In this document: positions 32,426 through 35,717 of the stretch, one piece after another
Layout of the letters: each line of letters begins with the position of its first letter
How positions within the stretch are numbered: the first letter of the stretch is position 1
Origin: Parablautia muri
GTDB lineage: Bacteria; Bacillota; Clostridia; Lachnospirales; Lachnospiraceae
Direction: 5' to 3'
Assembly: GCF_009917485.1 (NCBI RefSeq)
Contig: NZ_QZDT01000037.1
Coordinates: 1 to 35,717 of the forward strand
DNA length: 35,717 bases
The notes under the pieces: generated by a model
Databases searched by the model: none
Seen by the model: the letters and a program-made list of their open reading frames with translations, nothing else
Told to the model about the DNA's origin: nothing
Made by a program: the position numbers and the translations under genes

Positions 32426-33244
32426 ATGGGCAAGCAAGTATTGTTGATAAATGATCTGGCAGGATATGGAAAGGTGGCATTATCGGTCATGCTTCCATTG
32501 ATGTCATATATGGGGTACCAAATATATAATCTTCCCACTGCGTTAGTATCAAATACGTTGGATTATGGCAAATTCGATATTCTTGAAACAACAGATTATA
32601 TGAAGAACACTATTAAAGTATGGGAGGAATTGGGATTCTGCTTTGATGTGATAGCGACAGGCTTTATTGTTTCAGAGGAGCAGGTAAAAATCATAGAAGA
32701 ATTTTGTCGAAAGGAAAGCATGAAAGGAACCCTGATATTTGTTGATCCAATTATGGGAGATGAAGGAACCCTGTACAATGGAGTTACAGAGCAAACGGTT
32801 GCACATATGAAGAAACTGGTAGGAGTAGCCGATTATATTGTACCAAATTATACTGAAGCGGCCAGACTTACAGGAGTGGAGTATCATGAATCTGCAACAA
32901 TCTCGGAGGTAGATGAAATGATTCAAAGGCTTGGTAATATGGGCGCAAAATCGGTAATCATCACAAGCATTCAGCAGGATGGCAAAGATGTGGTTGCAGG
33001 CTTCGATCATAAAACGAAACAAAGATTTACAATTCCTTTTTATAACATTCCGGTCAGGTTTCCGGGTACGGGCGATATTTTTTCTTCCGTTTTATTGGGA
33101 AAACTGATGGAGGGAAACAGCCTGTATGACAGTACAAAAAAAGCCATGGACACTGTGAGCAGCCTGATTGAAAACAATAGAAACAATACAGATATATATA
33201 AGGGAATACCGATTGAGAAGGAGTTGGAGGTGCTTAAAATATGA
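32426..33244 (+). CDS. Pyridoxamine/pyridoxal kinase (PdxY/PdxK-like)
   Basis: A 272-residue ribokinase-fold enzyme that phosphorylates pyridoxamine or pyridoxal for vitamin B6 salvage in the cytosol. Visible motifs are LLINDLAGYGKVALSVMLP at the start, VDPIMGDEG, DYIVPNYTEAARLTG and the catalytic FPGTGDIFSS with the base Asp. Three in-frame ATGs lie at 32417, 32420 and 32426; GAAAGG is ten bases before the third and too close to the others, so I choose it. The gene overlaps the next by four bases. Confidence 0.85.
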   Translation: MGKQVLLINDLAGYGKVALSVMLPLMSYMGYQIYNLPTALVSNTLDYGKFDILETTDYMKNTIKVWEELGFCFDVIATGFIVSEEQVKIIEEFCRKESMKGTLIFVDPIMGDEGTLYNGVTEQTVAHMKKLVGVADYIVPNYTEAARLTGVEYHESATISEVDEMIQRLGNMGAKSVIITSIQQDGKDVVAGFDHKTKQRFTIPFYNIPVRFPGTGDIFSSVLLGKLMEGNSLYDSTKKAMDTVSSLIENNRNNTDIYKGIPIEKELEVLKI

Positions 33245-33522
33245 AAAAACCTGGAATCCAGATCACATTGATTGATCAAAAAGGCACGAAAGGATGTCAT
33301 AGGGGTCACAAAATAGGTGATAGTTTTGATTTTGATACAGAGCGTGGAAAACTCTGTCCTATGGCTATGCATGTTGCATTTCCATATATTGATATTTTAA
33401 GATACGGCGGCGAAATACCCGGACAGGAGAAGGGGACAGCGGTTTTTGCCTGCCCTGATGTGGACACATTAAATGTCTTTAAAATAGAACGGATTGATGT
33501 TTGGGATGACGATTCGCCATAA
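33241..33522 (+). CDS. TIGR04076 family protein
   Basis: A 93-residue protein matching the TIGR04076 pattern: IDQKGTKGCHRGHKIGDSFD, a conserved LCPMAMHVAFPYIDILRYGG and a C-terminal FACPDVDTLNVFKI. Conserved Cys and His residues suggest metal or thiol chemistry, but no function is known. It is translationally coupled to the kinase gene (ATGA overlap). Confidence 0.75.
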   Translation: MKKPGIQITLIDQKGTKGCHRGHKIGDSFDFDTERGKLCPMAMHVAFPYIDILRYGGEIPGQEKGTAVFACPDVDTLNVFKIERIDVWDDDSP

Positions 33523-33606
33523 GGTTGGCTTTTAATTGTACGATGTGACTGGTAAGTTTGTGGACTATTGGTTATAGACGATGTATAGATAACAGGAGGA
33601 AATGAT

Positions 33607-34110
33607 ATGACTGTTTCAGAAATCATGGTTAAAATGGTAAAGTATTCAAAAGGAAATCTTCATGATATCAATCATTTTATGAAAGTGTATGCCTATGCAA
33701 AAACGATTGCAGAGTGTGAGAAAGTAGCGGATGATGAACAGAGAATAATAGAAATTGCGGCTATTATACATGATATTGCGTGTCCTTTGTGCCGGGAAAA
33801 ATACGGAAATACAAATGGAAAACTTCAGGAAAAAGAAGGCGCTGTATTAGCTGAAGAATTCCTGAAGGGTACAGGGCTGTCGAACGAGATGGTGAACCGT
33901 ATCATCTTTTTGGTCGCACATCATCATACTTTTCAGGAGGTTGACGGGATTGATTACCAGATTTTGCTGGAAGCTGATTATTTGGTTAATGCTGACGAAT
34001 CCGGATATCAGGAAGCCAATATCAGAAATGTTATAGATTGTGTTTTTAAGACATCATCAGGAAAAATGCTTCTGCAATCCGTTTATGGGATTGCAGAAGG
34101 CAACCGCTGA
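33607..34110 (+). CDS. HD-domain phosphohydrolase
   Basis: A 167-residue HD-superfamily protein. His23 (INHFMKVYAYA), the His55-Asp56 pair (AIIHDIACP), HHH in LVAHHHTF and the Asp in EADYLVNAD provide the metal site. Similar small HD proteins hydrolyse phosphomonoesters or nucleotides; the substrate is not evident. GGAGG with seven-base spacing precedes the ATG. It follows the kinase and TIGR04076 genes by 84 bases and ends at a strong terminator. Confidence 0.85.
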   Translation: MTVSEIMVKMVKYSKGNLHDINHFMKVYAYAKTIAECEKVADDEQRIIEIAAIIHDIACPLCREKYGNTNGKLQEKEGAVLAEEFLKGTGLSNEMVNRIIFLVAHHHTFQEVDGIDYQILLEADYLVNADESGYQEANIRNVIDCVFKTSSGKMLLQSVYGIAEGNR

Positions 34111-34134
34111 TTTGATAACAAATATGTATTTTGT

Positions 34135-34171
34135 AAACAGGTCAATCTGCTATGTATAGATTGACCTGTTT
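34135..34171. terminator. Bidirectional terminator
   Basis: AAACAGGTCAATCT (34135-34148) pairs with AGATTGACCTGTTT (34158-34171), a 14 bp stem with a nine-base loop followed by a T-rich tract. It separates the HD gene from the convergent Crp/Fnr gene, whose stop codon it overlaps. Confidence 0.92.
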
Positions 34172-34845
34172 TAATTTGTGGCATTTGGACTTAATTCAAA
34201 ATGAGAATGAAAGGTTTTCAGAAGCCCTTCTTTTTGCAGCTTTGATAATTCTACAGACATTGCTGCACGTTCTACACAGAGGAAGTCGGCAAGCTGCTGG
34301 CGGTCAAAGGGAATGTCAAAAGAAAGTGATCCTTGTCTGGCTGCTTCAGCAGATAAATAGGAAAGCAGCTTATCACGTGTTTTTCGCTTGCTCATGTGCG
34401 TTATCTTCTCGTTAAACAACAGTGTCTTTTGGGCAAAAGCTGTAATCAGGTTTTTGATCAGGCGGTTATGATGGCTGCAGGCAGCGGAACACATGGTAAT
34501 CAGGCGGTTCATATTTATTTCCACAATTTCACAATTTTCTGTCGCAACAACACTGACGCTGAGAACTGCATCAGGAATGGCGGCAAAGGGTTCGGCAAAG
34601 TAGTCGCCCGGCATAAGATTTGTCATAACGTTCCGGTTTCCCCATAAATCTTCCTGAATGACTAAAGCAGTCCCAGACGCAAGCAGGCTGATACAGTCCG
34701 TACAATCTCCTGCCTGAAGGATGTATTGATTTTTGGCGTTTTTTCTGACTTTTGCTCCGATACACTTTAGCGAGGTTAAAATCTCGTCATCGGATAATCC
34801 TGCAAACAGCGGGCATTTTTTTAATACGTTTAAAAATTTTTCCAA
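34171..34845 (-). CDS. Crp/Fnr-family transcriptional regulator
   Basis: A 224-residue regulator with an N-terminal cyclic-nucleotide-binding-like beta barrel (residues 10-120) and a C-terminal winged helix (RQQLADFLCVERAAMSVELS). No FNR-type N-terminal cysteine cluster is seen, so the effector is unknown. I start at TTG (34845), preceded by AGAGGTGAG, rather than the ATG at 34875, because homologues typically begin at this point and the ATG lies inside a palindrome. It is divergent from the DUF2249 gene. Confidence 0.85.
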   Translation of the reverse strand: MEKFLNVLKKCPLFAGLSDDEILTSLKCIGAKVRKNAKNQYILQAGDCTDCISLLASGTALVIQEDLWGNRNVMTNLMPGDYFAEPFAAIPDAVLSVSVVATENCEIVEINMNRLITMCSAACSHHNRLIKNLITAFAQKTLLFNEKITHMSKRKTRDKLLSYLSAEAARQGSLSFDIPFDRQQLADFLCVERAAMSVELSKLQKEGLLKTFHSHFELSPNATN

Positions 34846-34858
34846 AATCTCACCTCTT

Positions 34859-34874
34859 TGTTTGAATTCAAACA
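34859..34874. promoter_or_regulatory. Probable Crp/Fnr operator, 16-base palindrome
   Basis: TGTTTGAATTCAAACA is a perfect palindrome. Its centre is 41.5 bases upstream of the start predicted from the TATAAT at 34896-34901 for the DUF2249 gene, a class II activator position, and lies just downstream of the predicted crp start, where binding would repress. Confidence 0.7.
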
Positions 34875-34888
34875 TACTTACTCTGCTT

Positions 34889-34917
34889 ATTTTACTATAA
34901 TGTAATCACCAAAGCAA
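34889..34917. promoter_or_regulatory. Overlapping divergent promoters
   Basis: For the Crp/Fnr gene (minus): TTGCTT (34917-34912), a 17-base spacer, TAAAAT (34894-34889). For the DUF2249 gene (plus): TATAAT (34896-34901) with no recognisable -35, as expected for activator dependence. The two overlap, so use of one should hinder the other. Confidence 0.6.
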
Positions 34918-34940
34918 GAAAATAAATAAAGGAGGATATC

Positions 34941-35630
34941 ATGATAAAGTACGAGGAATGGAAGGATAAAAAGAAAGACTTCTTCAAAGTGGATGTACGC
35001 CATGTGCAGGGAAATTTCTTTCCCGGCTTACAAAGACGTGCCATGACGCTAAAAGCCGGGGAGGGAATTGAGGTCATACAGACTTTTGAACCTTACCCGC
35101 TATATAAGGAGATGGATATGCTGGGGTATATACATCATACAGAGAAGCTGGCAGAAAATGAGTTTCATGTCTGGTTTTACCGGACAGAGGAAAAAGAGCC
35201 GGAAGGCTCTGCACCATACCGTCCGCTTGCATTGCTGAATTATCCTATGATTGATGAGGACTTAGGGCGTATCGCGGCGGATTTTTGGCAGGCAACATGG
35301 CAGAGTGAGAAGCGCACTCTCCCCTATGAAATGCGTCTGCTCCTTTCCCTGACAAATGCAGTTGGCGCAGGAAGAATGAGGCAGGCTGTGCGGGAACTGG
35401 TAAAGGCATATATTTATGGTCTTGAATCCGCAGCGCTGGATGATGTGTTTGAACTTTTGGCATGGAATCAGGGGATCGGATTTTTCAGCTCGGAAATTGG
35501 ACCTTCACCGCTTTTTCAAGCGTATAAGATGATTAAGACGCAGGAACAAAGAGGCATAAGCAGGGAAGAAATCTGCACCGAGATAAAAGAAAAGTTTGGC
35601 GAAAAAAATCAGGAAGTGCAAGTGTTGTAA
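34941..35630 (+). CDS. DUF2249 domain fused to AhpD/CMD-like helical domain
   Basis: A 229-residue protein. Residues 12-80 resemble DUF2249 (TusA-like fold): VDVRHVQGNFFPGLQRRAMT, LKAGEGIEVIQTFEPYPLY. Residues 95-215 form a helical region with LPYEMRLLLSLTNAVGAG, reminiscent of carboxymuconolactone decarboxylase/AhpD domains but without the CxxC active site. Function unknown; DUF2249 proteins often accompany respiratory or nitrosative-stress genes. A perfect AAAGGAGG precedes the ATG, and the palindrome upstream points to control by the neighbouring Crp/Fnr protein. Confidence 0.65.
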   Translation: MIKYEEWKDKKKDFFKVDVRHVQGNFFPGLQRRAMTLKAGEGIEVIQTFEPYPLYKEMDMLGYIHHTEKLAENEFHVWFYRTEEKEPEGSAPYRPLALLNYPMIDEDLGRIAADFWQATWQSEKRTLPYEMRLLLSLTNAVGAGRMRQAVRELVKAYIYGLESAALDDVFELLAWNQGIGFFSSEIGPSPLFQAYKMIKTQEQRGISREEICTEIKEKFGEKNQEVQVL

Positions 35631-35717
35631 CAGGAAAGAAAGATAGGGAGCTTCCTGTATAATTCAAATATAGGGAATTCCAAGAAGGGTGGTTGATAAA
35701 AAAATACCTCAGAGTAA

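Noticed and set aside
35631-35717. Terminator after the DUF2249 gene (ACAGGAA with TTCCTGT)
   Set aside because: A 7 bp dyad is present at 35630-35657, but no T-run follows and the region may lead into the next gene beyond the window.

Overview
The window looks like chromosome from a gut-type Firmicute, most likely a Lachnospiraceae (Clostridia). The pointers are strong AGGAGG-type ribosome sites, several GTG/TTG starts, a YesM/YesN-type two-component system, a carbohydrate-type ABC importer with no ATPase gene of its own, a Bce-type peptide-stress module and remnants of clostridial mobile elements. The genus is an inference; there is no rRNA or tRNA here to settle it.

Layout. 98-3480 (minus): HAD phosphatase, MFS exporter and a stand-alone 5'-3' exonuclease. 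4091-13775 (minus): eight co-directional genes with short gaps: methyltransferase-like UroD-family protein, solute-binding lipoprotein, two permeases, YesN-type regulator, M20 dipeptidase, aldo/keto reductase and a CyuA-type cysteine desulfidase. The matching YesM-type kinase (14175-16028, plus) is divergent from it. 16140-17807 is a GH13 oligo-1,6-glucosidase. 18160-22388 holds DegV, a nucleotidyltransferase, a lipoprotein-anchored aldo/keto reductase, a hexapeptide acetyltransferase and a zinc-ribbon/DUF1801-type protein. 22553-27312 (minus) is a complete bceRSAB module with a textbook BceR operator.

27373-32232 is an accessory zone of decayed mobile and toxin-antitoxin DNA: a RelE toxin whose antitoxin has lost its N-terminus, three remnants of a recombinase-in-trio (RIT-like) element, a cluster of six TTATGGAAAG decamers, a 38-residue Hol_Tox-like peptide gene, a type III ToxN/CptN system with its RNA antitoxin and terminator but an in-frame stop in the toxin, and an XRE regulator plus small protein of the kind seen in integrative conjugative elements. 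32426-34110 (plus) is a small operon with a pyridoxamine kinase, a TIGR04076 protein and an HD-domain protein. 34171-35630 is a divergent Crp/Fnr regulator and DUF2249 protein around a perfect palindrome.

The most interesting signal is a repeated H-type pseudoknot in the intergenic gaps of the long minus-strand operon, just upstream of the ribosome sites of the solute-binding protein (12737-12792) and the aldo/keto reductase (6419-6474). The two copies differ by compensatory base-pair changes in both helices, and a weaker third candidate lies ahead of the desulfidase (5418-5456). I cannot match it to a riboswitch class I know. Together with the operon's odd gene content it suggests an uncharacterised, coordinately controlled uptake and breakdown pathway. 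All calls are from reading the sequence; no database search was run.
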